Shown: one piece after another, positions 1-13,118 of the stretch
How positions within the stretch are numbered: the first letter of the stretch is position 1
Layout of the letters: each line of letters opens with the position of its first letter
Assembly: GCF_000276665.1 (NCBI RefSeq)
Contig: NW_004955427.1
Location: forward strand, 529,348-593,347
DNA length: 64,000 nucleotides
From: Chinchilla lanigera
Lineage: Eukaryota > Chordata > Mammalia > Rodentia > Chinchillidae
Reading direction: 5' to 3'
Translations under genes and position numbers: made by a program
Notes under the pieces: generated by a model
Database searches by the model: none
What the model was told of the DNA's origin: nothing
The model's input: the letters and a program-made list of their open reading frames with translations, nothing else

Positions 1-614
1 GGAGTCACCAGCTGCAGTCTGGGAGCAGCACCACCCCAGCCCTCTGACCCTTCTGCAGCTTTGTGTGCATTCAGGTAAAAGAGAGTACAAAGGAAAGGCA
101 AAATCCATGCAAATAAGGAACGGCGGAGATTCCTTCAACACTTACTACATGCCAGGCACTGCAATGCTTTACTTCACCTGACCATCGAAGGCACAGCAGA
201 CAACTCTGCAGTGTGGCAGCTGCAGTGACCTGCAGGAGGGGCTGGTCGCAGGAAACTCCTGAAGCCATGACCACAGAAGCTGTGAGCAACTTAAAACCTG
301 ACACCCAAATCTTCCCACGTCACTACTTCTCTCTAGCAGAAGTACCGCTGCTTACTGTCCAAAGACAACCGCCCTGTCTTTTTATTTTAAAACATTTCAT
401 TATAAGAACTTTCAAAACACAAGGAGAGGAATGTGTGCTCACTCTTATGTGCCCTGTGCGTAGCTTCCCCACTGTGCCATTCTGCTCTGCCTGCCTTTTT
501 CCCTCCAGAAATATTCAAAACCTACCCTAGACATTTTACCTGAGCTTCAGAATGCCTGTAACAAGGAAGAATAAAAATAAAATTGTAACATTATCGTTGT
601 ACAATAGTCATTCT

Positions 615-703
615 TGGACTGGGGAGACAGCTCAGCGGCAAAGCGTCTGCCTGGTAAGCACATGTCCTGAGTTTGATTCCTGGTACCAAAAATAAAAATA
701 AAT
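615..703 (+). repeat. ID-like tRNA-derived SINE
   Basis: It begins ggactgggga, carries A-box-like agctcagcgg and B-box-like gagtttgattcc, and ends tggtacc plus an A-rich tail. It is moderately diverged from the younger copies at 50.4 kb and 62.3 kb. Confidence 0.85.
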
Positions 704-750
704 CATTTTTTACTATCACTGGATGCCTCATACCTCTTTAAAATTGCTGA

Positions 751-826
751 GTATGTGTGAGTGACAGTGAGAGAGAGAGAGGGAGGGAGGGAGGATGTGT
801 GTGTGCGCGCACGCGCGTGCGTGTGC
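751..826. repeat. Compound simple repeat (GA, GGGA, GT, GC)
   Basis: GAGAGA runs pass into GGGA repeats and then an alternating GT/GC tract rich in purine-pyrimidine alternation (tgtgtgtgcgcgcacgcgcg). Such a tract could adopt Z-DNA, which is inference only. Confidence 0.9.
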
Positions 827-884
827 TGCCAGGGACCAAAGCCAAGGATCTACACATGCTAGATGAGCACTCTACCACTGACTT
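827..884 (-). repeat. Diverged ID/B4-like SINE fragment
   Basis: Antisense resemblance to the 5' half of a tRNA-derived SINE: agggaccaaagcca, acacatgctagatgagc and actctaccactgac in the usual order. It is short and degraded, next to the simple repeat. Confidence 0.5.
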
Positions 885-953
885 CCATTTTCAGAGCCTC
901 TCTTATCTTAAAAATGTCTTCTGTCAATTAACTCCATTCAAGAATCAAGCAAG

Positions 954-1068
954 AGCCAGGCATCGTAGCACATGCCCATAATTCCAGCACTTGGGAGGCT
1001 GAGTCAGGAGGATTGCTATGAGTTCAAGGCCAGCCTGGATTTCATAATGAGACTCTGTCTCAAAAGAA
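954..1068 (+). repeat. B1 SINE, copy 1 of a tandem pair
   Basis: Contains ccaggcatcgtagcac, cccagcacttgggaggctg-like text, gttcaaggccagcctgg and gactctgtctcaaaa, in B1 order. Target-site copies aatcaagcaag (943-953) and aatcaaacaag (1067-1077) flank it with one mismatch. Confidence 0.9.
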
Positions 1069-1077
1069 TCAAACAAG

Positions 1078-1234
1078 CCAGGCATGGTGGCATATGCCTA
1101 TAATCCCAGCACTCAGGAGGCCAAAGCAGTTCAAGGCCAGCCTGGGCTACAAAGTGAGCTTAAGGCCAGCCTTAATTACATAGCGAAACCCTGTCCGAAC
1201 AAGACAAAAAAAGAAAACAAACAAACAAACAAAA
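1078..1234 (+). repeat. B1 SINE, copy 2, inserted at the 3' target-site copy of copy 1
   Basis: Contains ccaggcatggtggcatat, agttcaaggccagcctgg with the internal duplicated ggccagcct segment typical of B1, and an A/CAAA tail. Perfect flanking duplication aatcaaacaag at 1067-1077 and 1235-1245. Confidence 0.9.
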
Positions 1235-2164
1235 AATCAAACAAGACCCACACATTATTCTAGCTGATATGCCTCAACGTACAATAGTTCCCCCATTCCT
1301 TTCTTTTTTAAAAATGGTATTTATATGTTAAAGAAACTAAGTCACTTTCTCTATAGAACATCTCTTATTTTTAATTTAGTCTTTACAGTCAGTAAAATAT
1401 ACTTCTTCATCTCTTTTACGTCCTGTAAAGCACTAGGGGCTTGAGTAGGCTGGGGCTCACCTTTCCTCAATGTTGTTTCAAGAATGTTCAGGTGTTAGCG
1501 CCCACCCTCTACTGCACTGTCACATTTACTAGTTGTCTTCTACTAGTATCACAGAAGTAGTGTTTCCACACCCTCAGATGATCTGAATCTCTAAAAGTTA
1601 TCCAGCACCTTTTATCGATGGAACTCTGCAGGTGGCGATCAAGCTACCACGCTAATCAAGAGCCAATGAAAGACAATCAGTTACCATTCATCAACCGAGG
1701 AAATACAGCTGAGACTTCCTCTAGGTTACCAGGGGAGAGAAGTCAAAGATCTGGCCAGAGATGGGGAGATCAGAGAATGGATGCAGTATGTTATTTGAAG
1801 AGCCGGGTCCTACATACCTATTACAGTCCTGAAAGACATGTTACATACCAGCACCAATAGGTGTTTCTAAACAAAGAAAATTCAAGAGTTCTTAATTTTT
1901 TAACATTACTTCACCAAAACTGCCTTATAAATCTTTCTAACTTTACTCCTGAGAATGGTACTGATCTCTAAGCAAAGGTTCCACACTTTGGTTGCAAAGT
2001 AAATTCTACTGAAAAGCTTTTATCATACTGAGACCTTGGTCTCACCCAATCAATTCTAATTCAGTTGGTCTGTGAAGGAAACCACATACACAGTATTTTT
2101 TAAAAGTCTGAGAAGACCACAGTATGTAGCTATAATTGAGAACCACTGCTTTGAAACAAGAGTA

Positions 2165-2375
2165 ACAATGATAGCTACTATTAACTAAAGGTATATTATG
2201 TGTCTGGTATAATTCCAAGCACTTTACATGCACTAGTTGAATTCCCTGTTTTATAAATGAGAAAACAGATGGGTCAAATGAAGTGCCCAAGGTCACACAG
2301 TCAGTGAATGGCAGTGAGGCTTTAACCTCAGGCACTCTGGATCCAAAACCCATGTTCTTGCTGCACTGTCTCCTA
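2165..2375 (-). repeat. MIR (ancient CORE-SINE), antisense
   Basis: Reading on the plus strand gives the reverse-complement MIR order: ccaagcactttacatgcac, then ttataaatgagaaaac, then aaggtcacacagtcagtgaatgg. Confidence 0.85.
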
Positions 2376-2685
2376 AGCATGAATAATGCTTGTATTCCCT
2401 ATTGTAAATAAAATGATCAACAGAAAATACAAAAAAAGAAATCGTTTCTTCCCTTTTTATAGTACAGTAGCACCCTGTGCAAAGGTACCAACGTAAACTC
2501 ATTAGAAGAATAAATAGACATGAACCTTCCTTTCCCAAAAGATTCAAATTTGAGATTTCCACACACTTTCAATAATTTCTCACATACCCATGCAGCAGCT
2601 ATTCAGTGTTAAATATGAAACTGCTTTAGTTTTAAAACTTAAAGCAACCATGTGCTACACGTAAATTTCTAAGAAAATGTCCTAC

Positions 2686-2913
2686 CTATTTCTGTTCTGG
2701 CAAGTCCAATTCCATTATAAATCCTCAAGTAACTGAAGTGACAAGAATCAGAATCTTCAATGTCAACATCACCCAATTTGACGTGAATTCGCTCTCCCAT
2801 CTTGACACGGATCTCCCATTTGCACACGGTGCTGTTGGGGTAGGTCTGCGGGTAGTTTATGGACGCGAGGGTTCCACTCTCAGGGCCTAGCACAGTGTGT
2901 CCACATCCATCAC
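2686..2913 (-). CDS. DCBLD2: DCBLD2 exon 2, N-terminal half of the CUB domain (partial gene)
   Basis: The minus strand encodes 76 codons reading [15 protein letters not shown] near the start, then [13 protein letters not shown], and ending YNGIG-RTEIG. From recalled family sequence this matches DCBLD2 (ESDN/CLCP1) better than DCBLD1, which diverges strongly here. The exon is bounded by an acceptor (TTTTTCAG just before 2913) and a donor (AATAG|GTAGG at 2686/2685). Both flanking introns are phase 1, so the exon is symmetric at 228 bp. It carries two CUB cysteines (in DGCGH and STVC), a third in DSCHF, and one N-glycosylation site (NST). DCBLD2 is a type I membrane protein with CUB, LCCL and coagulation factor V/VIII-type domains, reported to act in growth-factor receptor signalling. 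A CUB domain needs the next exon (to the left, outside the window) to be complete. No frameshift or stop is seen. Confidence 0.93.
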
Positions 2914-5900
2914 CTGAAAAACAGAGTGGGGTGATAAACTGTTCTTACATCTTAAACGTATGAGTAATCACGACTTTCTGTATGATTTAAAAATATGTAT
3001 GACATCAGGTATTTTATACCACCAGTATATCCTTACAGAAAATAAAACACATGACTTATTTCTTAGCACACCTACTCACAAGAGCCAAGAAAAACCAAGT
3101 CAGATTCAAATAATGATTAGTTATATCATTTATAAATTCAAAGAACATTGCAATCTGGACAAATAAAAGTAAAAACAACTTAGCAAATAGTTAAAAATAT
3201 ATAAATGCATCATAATCAAACATTTAAAAGAGTATCAATTTATACTAACTTCAAGATAAATGTAAAATTTTAAAAATGTGCACAGCTTTATCTATTTATT
3301 TACAATCAAAAGCTCCTAAAATCTCTGAGAAGCAGAATTATTTCTTAAAAACATTTAATGCATACTAACAATTATGCAGATAACTGACCCTATGACTGAC
3401 TACAAATCATTCCTTTTGAAAGTAGTTGATTTTGAAGTTTAAATTTATATTGTACTGAAATTTGACTGCTTTGTAGTTCCTTCTCCAAAGATTTACTTTT
3501 TCCCTATAGAATGAAGAGAAAATAACAGTTTAATACCTTATTAAAGATTAGGAAAAAATTACTTTTATATGATGGTAGGGGCATTATTTGCTCCAGATAT
3601 TTTTTCAGCAACTGAACTTAAATAAAGTAGCTTACTGTTTGTAAAGATGAAATATTTACATCCCTCATTTTATTATGGTTTTTTTTTACTGAGTATGCAG
3701 GAGGCACTGATTAAATAAATGTTCATTTACAAGTTTCAGCTGCTGCTCCAACTGTATTATTCAGCATTCATTAACAATGGGACTTAAATGAATCACATCC
3801 TCTTAACAGGATGACGAATATATAGGTAATGATGGGATTCAAATAAATCTCTAACAGGACGGCAAATGTATACTTCAAAAATAACAGCATCTTCTCCTTA
3901 AAAGTTATTTCTAACCGTGTTTTGGAATAGTTCAGCACTTACACAAAAGGCTGTATCAAGCGTGACGCTGCTGAGTCCCAACCTCACGTGGACATAGAGC
4001 GCTAAGAGAATTTTCTTCATTTAGTATTTTTAACAGTGCTGACATCACTTACTAGAACAGATGAACTCTGTAAAAAGCCTACACACAGAAATGGTACACA
4101 GAACCTAGTAAGTAGTAGATGGTAAAAAGATATTAATGTTATGAGTAGAGAAATGTTATGAAAACGTAATTCCACACTAGCCTCAAGCTAACTTTAACGA
4201 AGAAGCAAATCATCGCTTATGACAACACTTAAAAGTTGTACCCTTTACTGATGAGGAATTTTTACTCTTGAATTTGTATTAGTATTCATCCCTCGTCTAC
4301 TTTTAAGGGCCAATACTAAAATCTGGTTTCCTAATTGACCATCATATAAAACTTCACTTTAACTCCACATGAAACTTCAGCTACTTTCTACACCTGCTTT
4401 CATTTCATGCAAAACACAGAAACTCAATATAAAAATATGTAAGGGCAAAATGAAATAAACGTGTGAGATTTTGTTTGATACATCCATGGATCGCTTTAAA
4501 AATATGTAACTCAGGATATGATACAATAGAAAAAGAAACCCACAAGCTTTCCCTGAAACCAGCATGAAAACACCTTGAATATCTCTGCTGGGTATCATCT
4601 AAATTAAAAACATAGGAACATACAAGCCTCTACTGTGAAAATAAATAAATTAAAAGACAAACAATCTTTCAAACCATCATTAACATTTTTCCTCAGAGAG
4701 AAAAAACAACTATCCTGCAATCATTTCTAATATTATGAAACTAATATGAAATGTTCTCTTACTACTCAGAAAATGAAAATGTGTTTGCTGGAAACGTTTC
4801 AATCTTTAAAAACCACTGGATACATGAAATAACTCAAAATATAAATGTGTTTTCTTTACCAAACAGAAGTAAGGCAGCTTTTAAGGTGACTGGAAGTGTT
4901 GGTTCCGTAACTTTAAGATGGCAGATTGCTTCATTTAACACACCGCCAATAGGCAATTACTCAACCCAAGGTTATTTTAAAATGTACTTTACAAAAAGAA
5001 TACAAGTAGGACTTTAGAGTCATTTTAGATGTCTTTATGCTTCTGTTTGATTTTCAATAAATACAATGTTTCTTGTCCTTTATACCGTAAAACATAAATT
5101 CTGTATGTTAATAAAATGTAACAAGAACAGGACTTCTGCATGCATACTGATGAAGAAAATTAAAATGGAGCTTTTTTTTCAGAATTTTACGTGGGAGCCA
5201 GAGGGCATGAACAGTCCACAAGAAGTGTGCCACGAGTGTTCCAAACTACGTGACTGAGCTCACAGCTCCCTCGTCTTGCAAGCAAGATGGTATATACTAG
5301 ACGCCAGAGGTTCAAGTCAAGTCTCTGGTCTACTGCTACGGACAAGGCTGAATGTTCCCCATTTCAAAGAATACAGCGTTTAGTAAGTTCAACTTGACTA
5401 GATAAATAGCATAACTGTCACCTACTGATATGGAGTAAATGCTTAGAATAATCTGGTTCAAAAGAAAAAGTTGTGCATTCACTAGGCCAGCTGCTTTGCA
5501 TGTTTGTCTGTTATTCTGAAAAGAGACATTTCACAGTGTAACCCTGTACACTTCCACATGCATATTCCTGACCCAGTAATGGCCTCCCACTTGCAGTCTG
5601 AAAAAATACAGAACTCACCACTCAATGGTCGTAATACTGAATTCTCAAATCAAGGTGACTCTGTCCTTCACTTCCAAAGTAACACTGTATTTCCAGGTTA
5701 CTTTTTACAGTTATTGTACCAAAATTCTTGAAATATGACAAAATATTTAAAACTAAAGCCTGGAAAATGCTCTTTATCAGCAAATCATCTAACACACTTA
5801 CAGGAGTTTCTCAAAAGGGAGGTTCGAGATCCCCAGGAGTGATTTCACCTCCCACTTGGCAGCATCTAGAGACATTTTTAGTTGTCACAAGTGGGGGAAG

Positions 5901-7877
5901 GCATGCTGCTGACATCGAGTTGGAAAGGGTAAGAATGCTGCTGAGATACCTTAGGGAACAGGACAGTCTCCAGAACAAAAAATAATGGGCTCTGAGAGCA
6001 AACAGTGCTGAGTTTGAGAAGTGCTAACTTAGAGTACAGGTTAAGAAATCTCAGGCTGAAAATCTGGCTTAGTGCTTGGCTCAGTCTCATTTGGCCCAAA
6101 GGGTACTGCTGTTCTCCTCACCAAGGGTCAATCCAGGGAACAGTTTTCTCCCAAAAGCCAGCAGTTACGCAAAAAAGGTTTGCGTTCCCACTTTCCAGTT
6201 TTAAAATAAGCAGAATGCTTTATTTTCTTTTTCAAGTTAAAGATGAATAAATCCTTATTACTCCTCAGATCTCAAATTATTTTTTTCTCTGCATCAAGAG
6301 CTTTTAACATAGAGGGAAAGGCTATCAACAGGATACGCAAATTTGATTAGTGTTCTACGCTCGGAAGAGCAATGATCTGTGACCAGGACACACCACCTAC
6401 TTACCTACCATCACGAGGCAGGAGTGACAAAAACTACTACAACTGGGAAACTAACTTCCAAATAGATGCCAGAGGTCCAGTTCTTACTCTCACCAGCCAC
6501 GCCAACACACCATCTCTTTTTCCAACTCTATCTTCACCAGCATCCCTGTCAACTTATCTACCTTCTCCTCCCCTAGATGGATTGCAGTGGACTATAACTG
6601 ACATAAAGGATAGAAAGCCGTTAGTGTAATTTTTGAATTTTAGTCTTATTCAGTAGAAAACCCCTGAAATTTGGTCTCAGTGCTCCTTTGCTCAGATGCA
6701 GATGTATCTAGGGGATTACTCATAGAACACATGTTCACTTCGCCTGAACAGTGTAAGGGCAGATGTGTTAAGCTAGATACAACTTTTGATACTGTTCCAG
6801 GAAAAGAACATGATGATTTTTAAACTACTCATCCCTAGAGAAAACAGAAAGAACACTGATATACTCAAACGACAATAAAATAACACAACTCGAAATGCAG
6901 ACTTATTGTAGGCTATTCTAGTTAAATTCTAAATTTAGTGTTTTATAGATAAGAATGTAGTTCTGATAATGATTACATGTGCCCCTTAGCCACATTCATA
7001 TTTTAGTCATATTACTAATAAATATGTATTAATTACTGACTGTTAATGATACATGACTTGCAAAAATACTTCCTTTCACAGCAGCGAACACAAATGCAGG
7101 AAGCTTGCACAAATATGTCGAAAAAGAAGAGCAATGTACCTCTCATCGTAATTGCAGAGAGCTTTCAAGAATTTTGTTTTTATCACTGTGACCTGGTGAG
7201 TCTGACAGTACTTCCTCTAAATAAGCACCACTTCTGTCACATCTTGTAATACATCTGTGAGATCTTACAATAAAATGAAAAACAAAAAAAAAGGTGGAGT
7301 ATTTAGGGAGTAGAAAAAAACTTCGAAAGAATGAAGTTGCAACAGTTAACTCACACATGCAATTTCACTGGCTACAGTGAAGTTTTTAGTAGTGCTGTGA
7401 ATTCTGAGGCCAGAAGTCCTATAACTGTGAGGTTTCTTCCTTTGTGTCCTGCATGTCTCAAACAGATAACGGAAGCAGTACTTTAATTTCACTTAATATC
7501 TCCTTCGTCCTAATTTTTTTTTTCTGAAGTTAACTTTATCTGAAATTAAAATACAGTTACTGTAGTTTATTTTTGATTAGCAGTCATATGGTACGTCCTT
7601 CTCCATCCCTGCACTTTTTTGTGGTGATAATGATAAAATATACATACCAGAAATTTGCCCCTTTAAAATAGATTTTATTTTTCTGAGCAGTTTTAGGTTC
7701 ACAGCCAAACTGAATGACAGATGCAGAGATCCACCATTTCTCACATCCCTCTGCTCCACACCTTCACTGGCTCCTTCAGAGCTAACACTCCTCACCAGAA
7801 GGTGCATTTGTTACAACCAATGAAGTTACACTGACATACCACCCAGAGTACATCATTCTACATCAGGGTTAATTCTT

Positions 7878-7981
7878 TTTTTTTTTTTTTTTTTTGGTTT
7901 TCCCCCGGTACCGGGAACCGAACTCACGACCTTGCACTTGCCAGGCAGGCGCTTTTGCCGCTGAGCTAAATCCCCAGCCCC
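7878..7981 (-). repeat. Young ID-like SINE with perfect 14-bp target duplication
   Basis: A T-tract is followed by cggtaccgggaaccgaactc, cgaccttgcacttgccagg and gctgagctaaatccccagcc, the antisense of the full ID-like unit. Exact flanking copies cagggttaattctt lie at 7864-7877 and 7982-7995. Confidence 0.95.
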
Positions 7982-8185
7982 CAGGGTTAATTCTTGAGGT
8001 TAAATAGTCTATGGTTTTGGATGAATATACATAATGACATGCATTCATCTTTATAGTATCATACAGAGGAGTTTCACTGTCCTAAAAATTGTCTGTGTTC
8101 TACCTATATACCCTCCTGCTGCCAACATTTTTTTAAATTTATTTTTTCTTTTTTTGTATCCACAGTTCTGCTTTGCCCAGAATTT

Positions 8186-8322
8186 GAGAAAGGGTCTTGC
8201 TACATTTCCAGACTGACCTTGAACTCACTATGTAGCCTAGGGTGACTTCAACCTCACAGTGACCCTCCTGCCTCAGCCTCTCCAGTGCTGAGATTACACG
8301 TGTGTACCAGCATGCCTGACAC
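8186..8322 (-). repeat. B1 SINE, antisense
   Basis: Antisense B1 landmarks in order: gaaagggtcttgctac, ccttgaactcactatgtagc, tcctgcctcagcctc and gtgctgagattacacg. Confidence 0.85.
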
Positions 8323-8567
8323 CTTCATGTTTCTTTAAGGTTTGACTGCTCCTTTCTTTTACTTATTTTAGTTCAGTATACCAGGTAGACATGTACTTAG
8401 AATCAAGAGAGTCAACACTGCAACTTTCAGGCAAATAAATCGCTCCTATCTTCAATGTTTTTAAGCCAAAACTCACCTCTGCACATATAATAATTTATAA
8501 AATTGAATTACATGAAGGAATGTAATATATAAATCCTCAACACTTACCAAGCACATACACTACCTAG

Positions 8568-8800
8568 ATCATAATGGTTAAACAAATGGGAGTCATACAA
8601 CAAATTTAAATGCTCTATTTGCCACTATGACCTTGAGAAGATTATCTATCACCACTAGTCCTCAATTTTGCCATCTGTAAAATTGGGATACTAACAGTTC
8701 AAACTTCAAAGCGTAAGAATTAAACAAGATACTATATGAAAACACCTGGCAGCAAGAGCCTAAGCCATACTAATATGCTCTACAAATGTATACAGGCACT
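8568..8800 (+). repeat. MIR, sense orientation
   Basis: Weak but ordered match: taatggttaaacaaatggg, a central atgaccttgagaag, then tcaattttgccatctgtaaa and attgggata near the end of the core. Confidence 0.75.
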
Positions 8801-9500
8801 ATTACCAGAACAGTACAAAAACACCACTAAGAAGAGACCAGACAGGCTTTTGTTCAATGCATGTTGATTGAGTATATCTGGCTACAACCTAGCTAAAGCT
8901 AAACAAAAACTGCTCATCATTTTATAAAATATACCTCTATTCCAAAGCTACTATCTAGTGCTTTATAAATAATATAAATTCATGAGAAAGTAATGGTCAC
9001 TAGTTACCTCAGCTCCACTTCAGTAGCTCACTTTCAGAGCCACAAGCCCTGAGATAAATTTTATTTTAGCCACTGTAGAAATTACTCTTCGCTTCTGACA
9101 TATTACGTCTCACTTGGTCAGTCACTTGGCCATTCAGCTCTTACAGCCGCTGCACACCTTCTGTGAACGTTACTTCTCTACTTCTCTATGAAGCTCATCT
9201 TGGCCTCATTTCTCTTCCTACTCACCCTGGACCTCATGCCCAGTATATTAACTATCTACACTCTTCCTGGTATTTTTGCTCCCTACATACTACGTACTAC
9301 TTGAGCATCTGCCTGGGAAACTCTCCACCTAGATCTAATAGTGACCTCTCTCTTTGCAAAGCAGCTGGAAACTATTGAGAAATAAACAAAAATCACAAAA
9401 CCCATGGATGGGTATCATCAGGAAGTAATGGGTTCCAGGCTCAGACGGGCCACTCAGTATTCTCTTATTTAGTGGTTCATAAAACGAAGCCAACATCAGC

Positions 9501-9609
9501 CTTTTTTTTTTTTTTTTTTTTTGGTTTTTCTCCGGTACCGGGAACCAAACTCGCGACCTTGCGCTTGCCAGGCAGGCACTTTTGCCGCTGAGCTAAATCC
9601 CCAGCCCCG
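9501..9609 (-). repeat. Young ID-like SINE
   Basis: T-tract, ccggtaccgggaaccaaactc, gccaggcaggcac and gagctaaatccccagcccc. Flanking duplication caacatcagc at 9491-9500 and 9610-9619. Confidence 0.93.
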
Positions 9610-10524
9610 CAACATCAGCTTTATCCAAGGGCTTATTCAAGGTTTTCAGTCTTCGCCTACACTTCCACAGATTGTAAAAGTACAGGTATGACAGAAAAAC
9701 TGTCTAAAACTCAGAAACAAGTAACAAAGTTGAAACGTCACTGGATGCAAAAGCCACCCAAAGATTATAGGGCAAATTTATTTGTTCAACTTGCTCTCAC
9801 TGGTTAAAGATCCCAATATTGGTGACATTAAATTGTCAATTACTATCTCATAGAGGTTCATACAGTTTTTACATAGTGAAAAACTAACCAAGGTTACAGT
9901 TTACACCTTGTTGGCCACTGGTTAGCTCTGGCCATCTAACCTAGTGTTCACATCGTAACACCTATAAACACTTACCTTCTCTTCTATGGTCTTGTTTTAC
10001 CATTTTACTGGTTCCTTCTTTACTGAGTAAGTTGATACCTGACCTGCCCATTTTATATTTTCATGACAGTTATAACTGTGCCTTTTTGGCAGATTATATC
10101 CTATAATGAAGCTAGTGAAAATATTCATTACTGTAGTCATTTGCTAAGCTTCCAAAAGCCAATGAATACTCTTCCATCCTTACCTTCTGTGATCTTCCTA
10201 CAGTATCTGACAATGCTGGCACTTCACTCTCTGCTATCCTTCCCCCTTTATCTCCACACCATCCTTCTTGAAGTTCTCCTTCTAAGTCTTCGTCTTTACT
10301 TTAACTCTCTATCTGCAGCTTCCCAGACACTTCAGCTGTGACCTTTTTTCTACTACTGATGGTGCGGTTCTTCAGTGTTCTCTCCCACTCCATGCAGACT
10401 TATGTGGGCAATCTCATCTGCTCCTGACTTCAGTCACCATCAAATGCAGAAAGCTCCAAGGTCCCCAATCTCTCAAATTTGTTACCTACTGATAGTATTA
10501 CAAACTTTTGCTCTCAAGTTTCAC

Positions 10525-10760
10525 AGCAGTCCAAGCATTCAATGAATTTCCACATGCCAGGCTCTATACTAGAGTCTAGGGATGATACTGAAAATGACAA
10601 ACGAAGTTGATGTTTTTACAGAGTTTATAGTATAGTAATTACAGACATAGTCATTTCAGAAATGATGAATAAGTAATGGATGACTTACAAACTGTGTATG
10701 TTTGTGTGTGTAAGGTATAGAGAGCAGTTAACTAGGCAGAAATCCCAGTGGAAGAGACAG
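10525..10760. repeat. Possible ancient interspersed repeat (L2/MIR-era)
   Basis: The text catgccaggctctatactag, then gggatgatactgaaaatgacaaac and gtttatagtatagt resembles a common old mammalian repeat module (pattern: ..ggatacag.gaacaaaacagac..). The family cannot be fixed by eye. Confidence 0.35.
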
Positions 10761-10964
10761 GTGTTGAGCAGGAAGAAGACGACAACTTCAAGAAAAAAAT
10801 GTGGTCATTAAGTTTGATTTTTTTTCTGTCTCCTTAATACTTTTGAATTTAGCCCTTTGAGCAAGGAAGCCCTTGTAAAGTTCTCTAAAAGGCATCCCAC
10901 TCCTTTCTTCCTTCCCTTTAACTCACTGCCCACACTCAGTTATTTTACTTAAATACTAGGAGGG

Positions 10965-11345
10965 ATACACGGCCCCTTATTTGAAAATTCCTCAACTGCT
11001 TTCCACTGATCCAATGAAGCTCAAACTCTTCAGCCAGATCACACACAGTTTATTATTTTCTGGCCCTTGATTCCCATTCATGTCTCCACTCCTGACTTTT
11101 CATACAACTTCTCCACCCCAGCTGTGGAACTGTGGGTGACACCCTCCCCAGACACTCTCACCTCTGTGCCACTGCACATGCTACTCTACTTGCTGAGAAT
11201 AATGCCCTCCTCCTCTCATCCACAAGCAAACATCTGGTAATACTATTCTGTATAAAACCTTTCGGAAACCCATCTTCCTCATCCCCACTATCATGATGTC
11301 TCTACTGTACCTAACATGCTTAATAATGTGAATTTATGCCAGTTT
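10965..11345 (+). repeat. L2 LINE 3' end fragment
   Basis: Ordered L2-like landmarks: atgaagctcaaactcttcagcc, then tctggcccttgattccc, then cctctgtgccactgcacatgct and aataatgccctcctcctctc. Confidence 0.75.
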
Positions 11346-12317
11346 ACCACGCCACGCATAGCGCTACTGGGAAGACAACCCATTCTATTCACCCTTATAG
11401 CTATACACACAAACACAACACAGCTCTTACCACATGATGCTCAATTTAAAAATAAATCCAGTATTTTATGATGCTAGGCAAGAAATACATTTGAAAGGGT
11501 TTTTTTAAATATAAGAGATGATTGTCCTGAGTATATTTTTTTGTTTTTTAAAATTTATTTTAAAAATAAAACAATGAAAACATATTAACAGATACCCATT
11601 TACATAATAGCATAACAACAATAAAAGCAATACTGAATTGCAGACAAAGTGGTAGGAAATTAACAATGGTTGTTGTATTACATATTGATACTTTCAAAGT
11701 GGTTTCTCAGGAAAACAAACATAGACATGTAAGACTGATCAAATAATCAATCATTAACTGTTCCTTTCAGGAAAGCGATAAAAGTCCGTATTACTGAAAG
11801 GTTTTACAATCATTCAACTTTGGAAATCTTGGGCACTTAACCTGTTTAATGCACCCTTCCCCTCAATATCTGGACCTTGTACATTAAGGAAAACCCCAGT
11901 GTTTCTCCAGTTGGAGCCGCAAGCCGTGGAGACTGCACGTAGCTGTGATTCTTCCCATGCACAGAAACCCAGACCAAACCAAGTGAGAAAAACTAGGCTG
12001 AGTCCCTGGCTCCTGAGGCCCAGCTGCTCCCTAACCCTAACCCTGCTTTCCGCTTAGCTAAGCTGTCCACCTCCATCCCATAATTACCTCAGAATCCTCT
12101 CAACATACTCCCCTCTACGTCAAGCAGCCTTGAATTCATGCTCCCTATACCTCAAGAGTCCTAACTAAGACACTCTTCCCAACCCATTCACCAGAACAGC
12201 CAGCCTCTATACAGTGCGGAGTAACCAGAAACAAGGGCACACCAGGAGGGAAGTTCACCAGGAAACAAAACGACCAGGAAGGGTCACAGCAGTGGTACAA
12301 AATACGGTCAGATGTTG

Positions 12318-12700
12318 GTGGTTCATTCGTTAGCTTTCCATTGCTGGGACAAATACAGCTTAAAGCAGGAGAGGTTCCTCTGAGTCCAGTCTGAGAGGGT
12401 TCCGTCGAAGGTCAGCTGGCTCCCAGACAGAAACGTCAGGCAGGAAAGCTGCTCATGTCCTGGACTGGGGAAGCAGACAGTAGGGAAGAGCCTCACAAGA
12501 AGGGACAGGGGCCAGACACAGCGCTCGCTAGGTCCTCATGACCTATTTCCTGCACCGAGGATCTACCTCCTAAGAGGGAGATCAGCGATGAACTAACTGA
12601 TCGATGGGTGAAACACTGATGAAGTCAGCACCCTCAAACCTCACCGCTTCTCCAGCAGTCTCTGAAGCCAGCTGAACTGGCCATCAGGGTTAACCGGCGA
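12318..12700 (-). repeat. Possible MaLR-type LTR fragment, antisense
   Basis: The left edge reads tagctttccattgctgggac then aaatacagcttaaagcagga, which fits the antisense 3' end of the MaLR LTRs at 40.3, 44.0 and 63.7 kb. The remainder is diverged. Confidence 0.45.
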
Positions 12701-12856
12701 AAGCAGGTTTGAGGTCAGTGAAGTACAAACCCAGGGCACAATCCCTGCTGTCACGTTCTCTTCTACATGGTCTGCCTCCTCTCACTGTGCCACAGTGAAA
12801 CTTCCCGAAACAGTAACTGGGGTGGGACTAAGGTGCCAAAGAGGGAAAAATGAATT

Positions 12857-12998
12857 TCATGTGGCGTGAGCCTGGAATCCCAGCACTTGGAAGGCTGAGG
12901 CAGGAGGATCAAAGTAGAGTTGGAAGCCAGCCTGGGCTATGCAGTAAACTCAAGGCCAGCCTGCACTACAAAGTGAGATCCTGCCTAAAAAAAAAAAG
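12857..12998 (+). repeat. B1 SINE
   Basis: Contains cctggaatcccagcacttgg, ggctgaggcaggaggatc and gccagcctgggctatgc, with an internal ggccagcctgcactac duplication and an A-tail. Confidence 0.9.
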
Positions 12999-13118
12999 TG
13001 AATCTCGGTAGAAAACACACACTTTAAAATAGGGAGATTTTAACTGCAGAGTATGGAAAAGTGAACCAGTATTTCATTTAGTAGACTGACTCATCCACTG
13101 AACAACAGATTTACTGAC

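Larger units (their letters stand above)
1..2685 (-). other. DCBLD2: DCBLD2 intron 2, partial
   Basis: This is the sequence downstream of the exon 2 donor on the minus strand; the intron runs off the left edge. It contains SINEs, a purine/GT simple repeat and a MIR, listed separately. The rest, including 1-614 and 1246-2164, is unique-looking sequence with only short chance reading frames. No further DCBLD2 exon was recognised. Confidence 0.85.

Noticed and set aside
4751..5017. 88-codon plus-strand frame in DCBLD2 intron 1
   Set aside because: No domain, no splice context, and typical of AT-rich intron by chance.
12033..12048. Telomere-like ctaaccctaaccct
   Set aside because: Only about two hexamers, with no array; chance.
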